A DNA stretch of 64,000 nucleotides, taken from a bacterium (GTDB lineage: Bacteria; Bacteroidota; Bacteroidia; Flavobacteriales_D; Crocinitomicaceae). Both the position numbers and the translations under genes were made by a program. The stretch is from the NCBI GenBank assembly GCA_024742305.1, contig JANSYQ010000001.1, positions 457,851 through 521,850 on the forward strand, read 5' to 3'. Below the pieces are notes generated by a model. The model did not search any database. It was not told the DNA's origin and was given only the letters and a program-made list of their open reading frames with translations. This document shows, piece after piece, positions 51,971 through 59,805 of this stretch (the first letter of the stretch is position 1; each line of letters begins with the position of its first letter).

Positions 51971-52636
51971 CTACAAACTATACTGATAGGACAGCGCTAG
52001 TACATGTCGAACACCTCGACTATAGTCGTGAAAGCGTTTATCCAATTGGTATTTAAAGGAGATGTCGTGATCGTTATTCAAGTCAAAAGAAGCCCCAATT
52101 GCGAAACGCATTTTATCAAAACGTCGCCCTTCTTCTCCTAACGAGGGATTGTAGAAAAACTCGGTGCTTACTTTCGGAGTGAGAATAAAATCATTGATGT
52201 CGTATTCAATTTCGGGCTTAAAACGAAAGGCTTGATCAAAGTCGGCATCGTAATCAAAACTGCTTCGATTGTCAAAAGCGTATTGATACCGAACGCGACA
52301 CTCCAAGCTTAGGCGATCAAACTCTTCTTTAAACTTCGCATTAAAATTTAAACGGTTGGCCACCTTGTAGTTTCCGTATTGGTTTTTATCAATCACGAAG
52401 CGGTACTCTAAAGAGGGTTTGAACCACTTCGTCACTTTATAATCTATCCCGACTTGAGGAAAGAAGGTTTCCAAGCCGGATCCACCAAATCGAGAGTTTA
52501 ATTCAAAAAACCAGTCACTTTTCTTTACAACGTCGCCCTCCACAGCAACAGTTGTCCACAGCATGTAGGTGTCATTTTGCTGTGCCAGAGATGTGTTCCC
52601 AAGGAACAAAATAAAGAAGATTGCTTTCCAACGCAT
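51971..52636 (-). CDS. DUF2490 outer membrane protein
   Basis: The 221-residue protein has a signal peptide (MRWKAIFFILFLGNTSLAQ) and a DUF2490-type beta-barrel: WFFELNSRFGGSG, PSLEYRFVIDK, RLNFNAKF, LSLECRVRYQYAF, ending DYSRGVRHVLALSYQYSL with the aromatic C-terminus of outer membrane barrels. Proteins of the family are often poorly characterised porin-like barrels. It is 9 nt behind the lipoprotein gene at 52646-53080, so co-transcription is likely. No specific role can be given. Confidence 0.85.
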   Translation of the reverse strand: MRWKAIFFILFLGNTSLAQQNDTYMLWTTVAVEGDVVKKSDWFFELNSRFGGSGLETFFPQVGIDYKVTKWFKPSLEYRFVIDKNQYGNYKVANRLNFNAKFKEEFDRLSLECRVRYQYAFDNRSSFDYDADFDQAFRFKPEIEYDINDFILTPKVSTEFFYNPSLGEEGRRFDKMRFAIGASFDLNNDHDISFKYQLDKRFHDYSRGVRHVLALSYQYSL

Positions 52637-52645
52637 AACGAAAAA

Positions 52646-53080
52646 TTAGAAGCGCTCGTAGAGCACAGTTGTACCCAAGTCTACTACTTCCTTCTTGTCG
52701 TTGATGGTCACTTCTTTGATAACCACTTTTTGATTCGGTCCGTTCGGGTTGTTGATCAACTCTTGGTAAGTTGCATCCTCATAAAAGAAGATTCGGTAGT
52801 TTCCTGGCTCTAGGAAGCGAAACTTAAATGTTCCGTCATAGGACGTTTTAATATCATCGTGAAAATACGTTTCCTCTGGGTCATCTCCATAGATGATATA
52901 AACGTCTAAATCTGCGCCATCGTACTCTTTAATAAGGTTTCCAGCGCTATCATACTCCCGCACATAAAGTTTTCCTTGAATGGTTGCTGCTCCTCCGGGG
53001 CCTTCAATTTTTTGACATCCTGTAGTGGCTAGAACAGAGAATAGTAAGCCCAATACAAACAGTGTAGAAATTCGTTTCAT
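52646..53080 (-). CDS. Lipoprotein with carboxypeptidase-regulatory-like domain
   Basis: The 144-residue protein has a lipoprotein signal (FVLGLLFSVLATTGCQKIE, lipobox ATTGC), so it should be anchored to the membrane. The mature part is a small beta-sandwich (IQGKLYVREYDSAGNLI, SYDGTFKFRFLEPGNYRIFFY), of the type used as SusD/SusC-independent carbohydrate- or protein-binding modules. It precedes the DUF2490 barrel gene by 9 nt and may form a pair with it in the outer membrane. Function unknown. Confidence 0.82.
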   Translation of the reverse strand: MKRISTLFVLGLLFSVLATTGCQKIEGPGGAATIQGKLYVREYDSAGNLIKEYDGADLDVYIIYGDDPEETYFHDDIKTSYDGTFKFRFLEPGNYRIFFYEDATYQELINNPNGPNQKVVIKEVTINDKKEVVDLGTTVLYERF

Positions 53081-53373
53081 TCTGGTATAGTTTCAAGTTT
53101 GACATATCGTGAATCGATAAAAATCGCCACATAGTCTTCCTAAGTAATAACGTGTCCAAGATACAAATAGTTAGCAATTACTTAAAAAAGAGTTTACACA
53201 AACTTAAACTTAGGAATCCCTGAATTAATGAAAAATAACATGTTAAGTTTTCAACCAAACGTAAAAAACATGCGTCTTACAAGTGTGAATTGTTAGCTAA
53301 ATGGTAACAAATTTCGTATAATTAGTGTCGACTACAACTGTACCGCAAGGATGGTTGCATACTATTAATACTC
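53081..53373. other. AT-rich intergenic region
   Basis: These 293 nt between divergent genes are AT-rich and hold the promoter of the CotH-domain gene and that of the lipoprotein gene. I see no gene, tRNA or repeat in it, and no clear -7 box could be singled out. Confidence 0.4.
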
Positions 53374-56292
53374 ATGAAACGAACTAAAAACCCAGCAAGA
53401 CTTGCCTTATTTCTGCTGTTTGCAAGTCTCACAACCTTCTCTTTTAGCCAGGTTGTCATCAACGAATATTCTTGTTCTAATATGAACGGACCACTCGACA
53501 GTTACGGAGATAACGAAGACTGGGTGGAACTGTACAACACCTCCGCAACGGCTTTTGACTTAACAGGTTATTACCTTTCAGATAAGTCCGGAAACCTGCT
53601 GAAGTGGCAAATTCCCAGTGGTTCTGTGCCTGCAAATGGACACTTGGTTGTTTATTGCTCTGGAAGAAACACAGTGGTAGGAACAGAGCTGCATCCCAAC
53701 TTCAACTTAAAGCAAACGCAAAACGAGTGGATCATTTTGACGAACCCAGGAGGTGTCGTTCTCGACTCCATGCGAATCATCAATAAAACACAAATGGATC
53801 ATTCTGTGGGTCGTTCTACAGATGGCGCAGCGGATTTCAAGTTATTCACCACCCCAACGCCGGGCACTCCAAATACAGGAGCTTTAGAATTCTATGAACC
53901 AACACCTGTGATGAGCCTTGCTCCTGGATTTTACTCTGGGGCCCAAACACTCACAATTACTTGTTCTAATCCAACAGCAACAATTCATTACACTACGGAT
54001 GGCTCCGATCCTACGGCAGCCTCACCTATATATTCAGGTCCTATAAATATTCCGAATACAATGGTTGTTCGAGCGAGAGCCTATGGAACAAATCCTGCAA
54101 GCTTCGTTGAAACAAACACGTATTTGATCGATGAATCACACAGCGTTCCGGTTGTATCTGTTTGTAGTGCCGACCTGTTTGATTTAGTGGCAAATGGAAA
54201 CCAAGGGCCAGATGATGTAGGTGCCTTTGAGCTTTTTGAACAAGATGGGACATTCATTGATGAAGGTCAAGGACATTTCAACAAACACGGAAACGACTCA
54301 TGGGCTTATCCGCAGCGTGGTTTTGACTTCATTATGCGTGACCAGTTCGGCTATAACGATGACATTGATCATTTGATATTCCCGAGTGATAACGACCGAA
54401 CAAATTTCCAGCGTTTGATTTTGAAACCCGGAGCGAGTGACAACTACCCATTCGAAAACGGGGGTGCACACATTCGAGATGCTTTCATTCATACCTTATC
54501 TATTCGTGCAGATATGCTTTTGGACGAGCGTACATGGAGACCATGTGTAGTGTATCTGAACGGTCAGTACTGGGGTGTGTACGAAATTCGTGAAAAAGCA
54601 GACGATCACGATTATACAGACTATTACTACGATCAAGATAAATTCAACCTTCAGTATTTGAAAACTTGGGGCGCAACATGGGAAGAGTATGGGGCTCCGA
54701 ACGCACAACAAGATTGGGATGATTTGGTGAACTATATCATGACCAATAACATGGGACCCGGACCCAACTTTGACTATGCGAAATCGCAGTTAAAGTGGGC
54801 CTCGCTTTGTGATTACTTCATGTTCAACTCATATGTGGTAAACCAAGACTGGTTGAACTGGAACACAGCTTGGTGGCGCGGAATGGATCCACTCGGGTCG
54901 AAAAAGAAGTGGCGCTATGTTTTGTGGGATATGGATGCTTGTTTTGGACATTACATTAACTACACAGGAATTCCGGATCCAACAGCGAATGCAGACCCTT
55001 GTAATGTAGAAAATCTTCCGAACCCAGGAGGTCAAGGCCATACCGATATACTTGAAAAACTGATCAATGAAAACCCGCAGGTTGAGCAGTATTACATTAC
55101 CCGTTACATCGACTTGATCAATACGCACTTTTCATGTACGTACATGAATCAGCTGTTGGATAGTATGATCAACGAAATTGAACCGGAAATGACGGCTCAC
55201 GTTGCACGATGGGGAGGAACCGTTGCAGGTTGGCAAAACAATGTGCAAGAGATGCGAGATTTCATCAATGCACGATGTGCAGCAATGGAGCAAGGGTTGA
55301 TTGATTGTTACAGTTTGACGGGACCGTATGATGTAACGTTTGACGTAGACCCGGTAAACTCCGGAACGTTGAAGGTGAACTCGGTATATCCGCCAAACTA
55401 TCCTTGGACAACTCAATATTATGGATCGATAAATACCATCACGATCGCCTACCCAGAACCCGGATTTATGTTTGATCACTGGGAGTACACGGTTGGACCG
55501 ATGAACAATCCAATTACGCAGGATACCAATGGTGTATCACTTACTGCCAACGATACGATTATCGCAGTATTTGTTCCGGCGATTGATGATGATGATGGTG
55601 ACGGTGTTCCGAACAACCAAGAAGCGATTGATGGTACGGACCCTAACGATCCGTGTGACTACTTAATTGCTTCGGTTTCTATTGCTGTGACGTCCGGTGC
55701 AGATTGCGACGGTGACGGATTTAGCGATTCAGACGAAATTACCAACGGAACTAACCCATTCGATCCATGTGATCCGGATGATTCGGACCCACAATGTCAG
55801 ATTGATACTGATGGAGATGGTGTTTCTGATCTAGGTGAAGCTTCTGGAGGAACAGATCCAAACGACCCTTGTGATTACAACGTTGCAGCGATTACCTTAC
55901 CAATTACGTCGGGCGCCGACTGTGATGGTGATGGAATTGACGATGCAACAGAGGTAGCAGACGGAACTAATCCATTCGATCCGTGTGATCCAAATCCACT
56001 TGGAATTGAGTGTGCAACTGGAATTCACGTTCCATCTGCTTTCTCACCAAATGGGGATATGCACAACGATGAATTGATGGTGATAGTAGGAACGGATGTC
56101 GTAAACTACACCATTCGCATTTACGATCGCTGGGGGAACTTGATCATTGAGTCTAGTGACCACAATTTTGCTTGGGATGGAACACATAACAATATTCAGT
56201 GCAATTCAGGTGTATACGCTTACATGCTGGAAGTAGAATTTGACAACGGTTCGGCAGAATTGCGCGAAGGTAACATCACTTTATTACGTTAA
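53374..56292 (+). CDS. Secreted CotH-kinase-like protein with lamin-tail domain and T9SS type B sorting domain
   Basis: The 972-residue protein starts with a signal peptide (ARLALFLLFASLTTFSFSQ). The order is: lamin-tail domain (about 30-160, VINEYSCSNMNGPLDS, GYYLSDKSGN), chitobiase-type C-terminal beta domain (about 180-250, ATIHYTTDGSDPTAAS), CotH-like domain (about 260-620, GVYEIREKADDHDY, WRYVLWDMDACFGHY), a linker beta domain, four calcium-binding thrombospondin type 3-like repeats with DGDG motifs (about 740-885), and a gliding-motility-type C-terminal domain (about 890-972, IHVPSAFSPNGDMHND). CotH-like proteins can be protein kinases of spore coats; activity here is untested. The next gene, 2 nt on, is its PorP/SprF partner. 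Confidence 0.9.
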   Translation: MKRTKNPARLALFLLFASLTTFSFSQVVINEYSCSNMNGPLDSYGDNEDWVELYNTSATAFDLTGYYLSDKSGNLLKWQIPSGSVPANGHLVVYCSGRNTVVGTELHPNFNLKQTQNEWIILTNPGGVVLDSMRIINKTQMDHSVGRSTDGAADFKLFTTPTPGTPNTGALEFYEPTPVMSLAPGFYSGAQTLTITCSNPTATIHYTTDGSDPTAASPIYSGPINIPNTMVVRARAYGTNPASFVETNTYLIDESHSVPVVSVCSADLFDLVANGNQGPDDVGAFELFEQDGTFIDEGQGHFNKHGNDSWAYPQRGFDFIMRDQFGYNDDIDHLIFPSDNDRTNFQRLILKPGASDNYPFENGGAHIRDAFIHTLSIRADMLLDERTWRPCVVYLNGQYWGVYEIREKADDHDYTDYYYDQDKFNLQYLKTWGATWEEYGAPNAQQDWDDLVNYIMTNNMGPGPNFDYAKSQLKWASLCDYFMFNSYVVNQDWLNWNTAWWRGMDPLGSKKKWRYVLWDMDACFGHYINYTGIPDPTANADPCNVENLPNPGGQGHTDILEKLINENPQVEQYYITRYIDLINTHFSCTYMNQLLDSMINEIEPEMTAHVARWGGTVAGWQNNVQEMRDFINARCAAMEQGLIDCYSLTGPYDVTFDVDPVNSGTLKVNSVYPPNYPWTTQYYGSINTITIAYPEPGFMFDHWEYTVGPMNNPITQDTNGVSLTANDTIIAVFVPAIDDDDGDGVPNNQEAIDGTDPNDPCDYLIASVSIAVTSGADCDGDGFSDSDEITNGTNPFDPCDPDDSDPQCQIDTDGDGVSDLGEASGGTDPNDPCDYNVAAITLPITSGADCDGDGIDDATEVADGTNPFDPCDPNPLGIECATGIHVPSAFSPNGDMHNDELMVIVGTDVVNYTIRIYDRWGNLIIESSDHNFAWDGTHNNIQCNSGVYAYMLEVEFDNGSAELREGNITLLR

Positions 56293-56294
56293 CC

Positions 56295-57335
56295 ATGAAG
56301 AAGCTACTCTTAACAGCAATTTGTGGGTGTGCGTTACACGGAGGTGTTGTTGCGCAGGACCTTCATTTTTCTCAAACGATACAAACACCCCTATTGATTA
56401 ATCCCGCTGCGGCAGGAGTCTTCGATGGTTGGGAACGCGTATCTGTGAACCATAGGAGCCAATGGTTAGGATCGTCTACGCAATTCATGTCAACGGCGAT
56501 TGCGGCAGATGCCAACTTTGGTAAAACCGACTTTGGAGACAAGGCTTACATCGGCGTGGGTCTGATGTTTTACACAGATGTTGGCGGAGACGGAAGCTTT
56601 GGAAACCAGCAGGGTTCTGCAACACTTAGCGGAGTACTGCCAATGGGCTATGGTAGTACGCTTTCTGCAGGAATTCAAGGTGGATACGGACAGCGCAGCG
56701 TGAATGCATCCGCCCTTACTTTCAATAGTCAGTGGGACGGAAGCGGATTCGATAACACCCTTCCAAGTGGTGAGGGAAATATTGGAAACTCATTTGCGTA
56801 CATTGATGCGTCGGGAGGGCTGATGTACCAATATGATGGTGGACAGAACACATTTGCAAGAAATAACGAATTCAAGTTCCAAATTGGTTTTGCTGGGTAT
56901 CATTTAAATGCACCGGAGCTGAAGTTCAACTCAGGAGTTAGCACCGAGCGTTTAGCGCGTAAATGGGTGGCACACTCTCGAATTATAGCAGAGGTTGCAG
57001 GATCACGATGGTCCGTTGACGCGTCCGTAGCGCAATTTATTCAAGGAGGACATTACGAAACCATTTTGGGCGGATTGGCGCGTTGGCGTTTTGAGAACGG
57101 AACAAAAATCACTGGACTTTCGCATGATGCGTACTTATCTTTTGGTTCATATTTCCGTTTCCGTGATGCGATTATACCAACCGTGGCGATTGATTGGCGA
57201 GGTTTCCAGTTTGGAGTCTCTTATGACGCAACGATATCAAAGCTTCGCACGGTAAACTCTGGATCTTTGGAGTTTTCACTCACTTACCGAAACTTGAACG
57301 ATGCGCTGTTTAAGGTGAAGAGAAGGAGGTTTTAA
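56295..57335 (+). CDS. PorP/SprF family T9SS outer membrane protein
   Basis: The 346-residue protein has a signal peptide (MKKLLLTAICGCALHGGVVAQ) and the family start DLHFSQTIQTPLLINPAAAG, then repeated amphipathic strands to a terminal FSLTYRNLNDALFKVKRRRF. PorP/SprF proteins attach to the outer membrane and are needed for secretion of type B cargo such as SprB. It lies 2 nt after the CotH-domain gene, whose C-terminal domain is of type B, so a dedicated cargo-partner pair is likely. Which family subtype is meant (PorP or SprF) cannot be fixed here. Confidence 0.92.
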   Translation: MKKLLLTAICGCALHGGVVAQDLHFSQTIQTPLLINPAAAGVFDGWERVSVNHRSQWLGSSTQFMSTAIAADANFGKTDFGDKAYIGVGLMFYTDVGGDGSFGNQQGSATLSGVLPMGYGSTLSAGIQGGYGQRSVNASALTFNSQWDGSGFDNTLPSGEGNIGNSFAYIDASGGLMYQYDGGQNTFARNNEFKFQIGFAGYHLNAPELKFNSGVSTERLARKWVAHSRIIAEVAGSRWSVDASVAQFIQGGHYETILGGLARWRFENGTKITGLSHDAYLSFGSYFRFRDAIIPTVAIDWRGFQFGVSYDATISKLRTVNSGSLEFSLTYRNLNDALFKVKRRRF

Positions 57336-57339
57336 TTAT

Positions 57340-57456
57340 AGACACTAGACCACTCCTTGCAGTCGCTTTTAGACGAAAGACACTAGACTCGTTCGTTTTA
57401 AACTCTTACGTGCAATCGAAGGGTAAAACACATCGAACTTGTTGGATTCATTGCGT
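57340..57456. repeat. Direct repeat unit A
   Basis: The unit begins AGACACTAGACCACTCC, has a second AGACACTAGAC at 57378, and continues through a stretch with TTACGTGCAATCG and CATCGAACTTGTT. It recurs at 57519-57635 with roughly 85-90% identity by eye. Confidence 0.75.
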
Positions 57457-57518
57457 TTACCAAAAAGAATAACTACTAAGGTTGTTTATTGCGTTCCTTG
57501 CGCCTTTGCGGTTAATAT

Positions 57519-57635
57519 AGATACTAGACCACTCCTTGCAATCTCCTCTAGACGAAAGACACCAGCCCTGTTCGTTTTAAACTCTTACGTGCAATCGTAG
57601 GATGAAACACATCGAACTTGTTTGATTCTTTGTGT
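57519..57635. repeat. Direct repeat unit B
   Basis: This is the second copy of the unit at 57340, offset by 179-180 nt. Differences include AGATACTAGAC for AGACACTAGAC at the start and ACCAGCCC in place of the second motif copy. Confidence 0.75.
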
Positions 57636-57684
57636 ACTTTTCCGCGCAGTTAATCCCGTGCACTTAGTGACTCCTTGGTAAAAA

Positions 57685-57695
57685 AGACACTAGAC
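57685..57695. repeat. AGACACTAGAC motif, lone copy
   Basis: An exact copy of the motif that starts unit A, followed by TTGTATATACC; it lies just before the stop codon of the gene at 57718-57969. Confidence 0.5.
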
Positions 57696-57717
57696 TTGTA
57701 TATACCTAAGGACATTA

Positions 57718-57969
57718 CTATTTACCGATCAAATTACGAAACCCAGAAATGATTTTTTTTCGGAAAAAGAAGATCAAAAGGATGTATGGAATAGCCATGA
57801 GGTAAAGAATCCCCAAGTTGATATTAGAGCCGAAGGTTGCATCATCCATTCCTCCGTGACCAGAACCTTGCTCAGAAAGCATCTTACATTGCGAGCATCC
57901 TTGCCCAAAAGCCGTATCAACAGCTAAAAGAAGTACAAGAACCAAAACAATTTTTAACCAAGGTTTCAT
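57718..57969 (-). CDS. Small CxxC membrane protein of unknown function
   Basis: The 83-residue protein has a signal-like N-terminal helix (IVLVLVLLLAVDTAFG) and then GCSQCKM, a CxxC pair just after the cleavage region. A hydrophilic stretch of about 20 residues (EQGSGHGGMDDATFGSN) and a second hydrophobic helix follow (LGILYLMAIPYILLIFFF), ending in the basic RKKIISGFRN. I recall a similar Bacteroidota family with GCxxCK at the same place, but no named function. It could be a periplasmic thiol or metal-binding membrane peptide. It diverges from the TPR lipoprotein gene. Confidence 0.7.
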   Translation of the reverse strand: MKPWLKIVLVLVLLLAVDTAFGQGCSQCKMLSEQGSGHGGMDDATFGSNINLGILYLMAIPYILLIFFFRKKIISGFRNLIGK

Positions 57970-58065
57970 GGTACAAAAATACGGAATTTACGTCAGACGT
58001 ATAAATTATGGATTCACACGTGTATTTGAGCAATTCCACAGGAAAGCGAATAGACACTTTTTGGC

Positions 58066-58073
58066 TACATTTG
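58066..58073 (+). promoter_or_regulatory. -7 element next to the TPR lipoprotein ATG
   Basis: TACATTTG (exact TAnnTTTG) ends 5 nt before the ATG at 58079. It supports that start and a leaderless or near-leaderless transcript. Confidence 0.55.
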
Positions 58074-58078
58074 TTTCT

Positions 58079-59167
58079 ATGAAACTGGTCTACGCAATTG
58101 TACTTTTTTCGCTGATTTTGACGGGAGCAACGTCCTGCGAAACAGAGAAAGAAACTACCGAACAGAAAATTACGGCATCGAATATCGACAGCCTTTTAAT
58201 CGCGCACCCGGACAGCGTTGAGCTACTACTTTGGCGAGGAGAATATCGTTACAAAGAACACAACTATGAACTTGCCATGCAAGATGCAGCCAAGGCATAT
58301 CGTTTGGACAAAAAGAATCCGAAAGCAAAAATGTTGTTCGCAGATGTGTTGATCAATAGAGCAGGAAGATCACCGCAAGATGTAGCGAGAGCACAGGACA
58401 TGTATCAAGACCTACTCAAAAGTGATAAGAAAAACTTGCGATCCCTGTTGGGCGTTGCGAAAACATATACCTACCAACAAGACTTCAATAAGTCAATGGA
58501 ATACATCAATAAGGTGTTGAAAATTGATGACAAATACAGAGATGCTTACGTACTGAAAGGAACGAACCACCTCGCTGTTGGAAGACTAGAAAAAGCAAAA
58601 TCATCGTATGAAACGGCGGTTGCATTGGATCCAAACTTCTACGAGGGATATTTCTTCCTAGCCAATATTTACGAGGCAGAAGGTAACGACTTACAAAGTA
58701 TTCAGTACTTCAAAAATGCGCTTGAACTCAAACCGGAAGCGGCGGATGTAACATCTGAAATCCTTTACAGGTTGGCCGTAGCACAACAACGCTATGCGGA
58801 CTCAAAGGAAAGCGATGAAGAGTTGGAGGTGGCTAAACAGTACTACCGTAAGCTCGCAAAAGACACCATGGATTTCTACGCAAGTCGAGGGTACTTTCAC
58901 CTAGGCTTTATTCAACAATTTATACACGAAGACGCCGACAGTGCTATTTTCTATTACAACAAGGCGCTACAGGAGGAACCTCGTTACGTAGAAGCTTGGC
59001 ATAACTTGGGTACATGTTACGATTACGCAGGACAAAAAACCAAGGCGTTACAGTCATTTGCAAAAGCGTTGAAGTACAACCCTGACTTCACCTTGTCTAG
59101 GGAGTTTGCAGACAGTATCGAGCTATTACCTCCTAACGACAGAAGGACACCTAACCAAACGGAGTAA
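58079..59167 (+). CDS. TPR-repeat lipoprotein
   Basis: The ATG at 58079 opens on a lipoprotein signal (LVYAIVLFSLILTGATSCETE, lipobox ATSC), giving 362 residues. An earlier in-frame start at 57968 lacks a signal. About seven TPR units fill the mature protein: for example VELLLWRGEYRYKEHNYEL, RDAYVLKGTNHLAVGRLEK, EGYFFLANIYEAEGNDL, EAWHNLGTCYDYAGQKTK and ALKYNPDFTL. TPR lipoproteins act as protein-interaction scaffolds in the envelope. The next gene starts 14 nt after its stop and may be co-transcribed. No partner is known from context. Confidence 0.87.
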   Translation: MKLVYAIVLFSLILTGATSCETEKETTEQKITASNIDSLLIAHPDSVELLLWRGEYRYKEHNYELAMQDAAKAYRLDKKNPKAKMLFADVLINRAGRSPQDVARAQDMYQDLLKSDKKNLRSLLGVAKTYTYQQDFNKSMEYINKVLKIDDKYRDAYVLKGTNHLAVGRLEKAKSSYETAVALDPNFYEGYFFLANIYEAEGNDLQSIQYFKNALELKPEAADVTSEILYRLAVAQQRYADSKESDEELEVAKQYYRKLAKDTMDFYASRGYFHLGFIQQFIHEDADSAIFYYNKALQEEPRYVEAWHNLGTCYDYAGQKTKALQSFAKALKYNPDFTLSREFADSIELLPPNDRRTPNQTE

Positions 59168-59181
59168 AAAAGTCGGTTTAC

Positions 59182-59775
59182 ATGCGTATTCAACCGAAAT
59201 ACATCCTTCTCGCATCCGATGCGATCATACCATTGTTAGGTCTTTTTATTTGGAACTGGAGTTTGTACTTCATTCTTCTTTTCTACCTATTGGATCTTGC
59301 TGCTAGAGAGGTGCTCACGCATTTCAAAACACGAGAGATTTATCGCATTCAAGGCTTGAGAAACACGCAAAAATGGCAAAGAAAGGGCTTGCTTAGTGGC
59401 GGCTTATTTATCGTAGTTGTGGTAGCAATTCATGCTGCCGTTTGGTGGATGCAGCCCGATATTAATTTCTTGAAGGAACTCGTTGCATTTTGGCAATACG
59501 AAGAGCTGGGAATTCAGCAGGGATATATTCTCTTACCCTTAATTGTTTATGCGGCATACGCACAATACCGAATGTCTTTTTTAATGCCCGGAAAAGCGAG
59601 AACTGTTTTAATGGACTCACTTTGGAAACAACACATTATTGCTTTGTTACTCATTCTTGCAGGTGCTATCTTAGCTGCCGCCATAGGAAGCTTTGTGAAT
59701 ATTCCGGAAGCGGTAACAGTTTGCTCGATTGTGTTGTTCGCGGGAGCATACACGCTGACATTAGAGAAAATATAA
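59182..59775 (+). CDS. Polytopic membrane protein of unknown function
   Basis: The 197-residue protein has about six hydrophobic helices: near 8-22, 24-44, 70-90, 111-130, 143-168 and 172-192. The segment WNWSLYFILLFYLLDLAAREVL and a cytoplasmic basic stretch (RNTQKWQRKGL) are noticeable. It resembles small uncharacterised membrane families such as DUF6498 only in helix layout, so I give no name. It lies 14 nt after the TPR lipoprotein gene and converges with the hydrolase gene at 59806. Confidence 0.7.
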   Translation: MRIQPKYILLASDAIIPLLGLFIWNWSLYFILLFYLLDLAAREVLTHFKTREIYRIQGLRNTQKWQRKGLLSGGLFIVVVVAIHAAVWWMQPDINFLKELVAFWQYEELGIQQGYILLPLIVYAAYAQYRMSFLMPGKARTVLMDSLWKQHIIALLLILAGAILAAAIGSFVNIPEAVTVCSIVLFAGAYTLTLEKI

Positions 59776-59797
59776 AGGGCCGCTTTTACACGACCCT
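59776..59797 (-). terminator. Weak terminator of the choloylglycine-hydrolase-type gene
   Basis: On the minus strand AGGGTCG pairs with CGGCCCT (one G-U) around an 8-nt loop, followed by TTTATATTTTC. It starts 9 nt after the stop of the gene ending at 59806. Confidence 0.45.
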
Positions 59798-59805
59798 CTT
59801 GGTAT

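Larger units (their letters stand above)
57336..57717. other. Repeat-rich gap between convergent genes
   Basis: This 382-nt gap carries two degenerate direct copies of a unit of about 117 nt plus a third partial copy of its first 11 nt (57685). Between copies lies GCGCCTTTGCGGTTAA, a word of a type often found dispersed in Bacteroidota gaps (my recollection). No coding frame was recognised. Confidence 0.65.

Noticed and set aside
58014..58024. ACACGTGT palindrome near the TPR lipoprotein promoter
   Set aside because: It has the CACGTG core but lacks the TTT/AAA flanks of parS; a chance palindrome is more likely.
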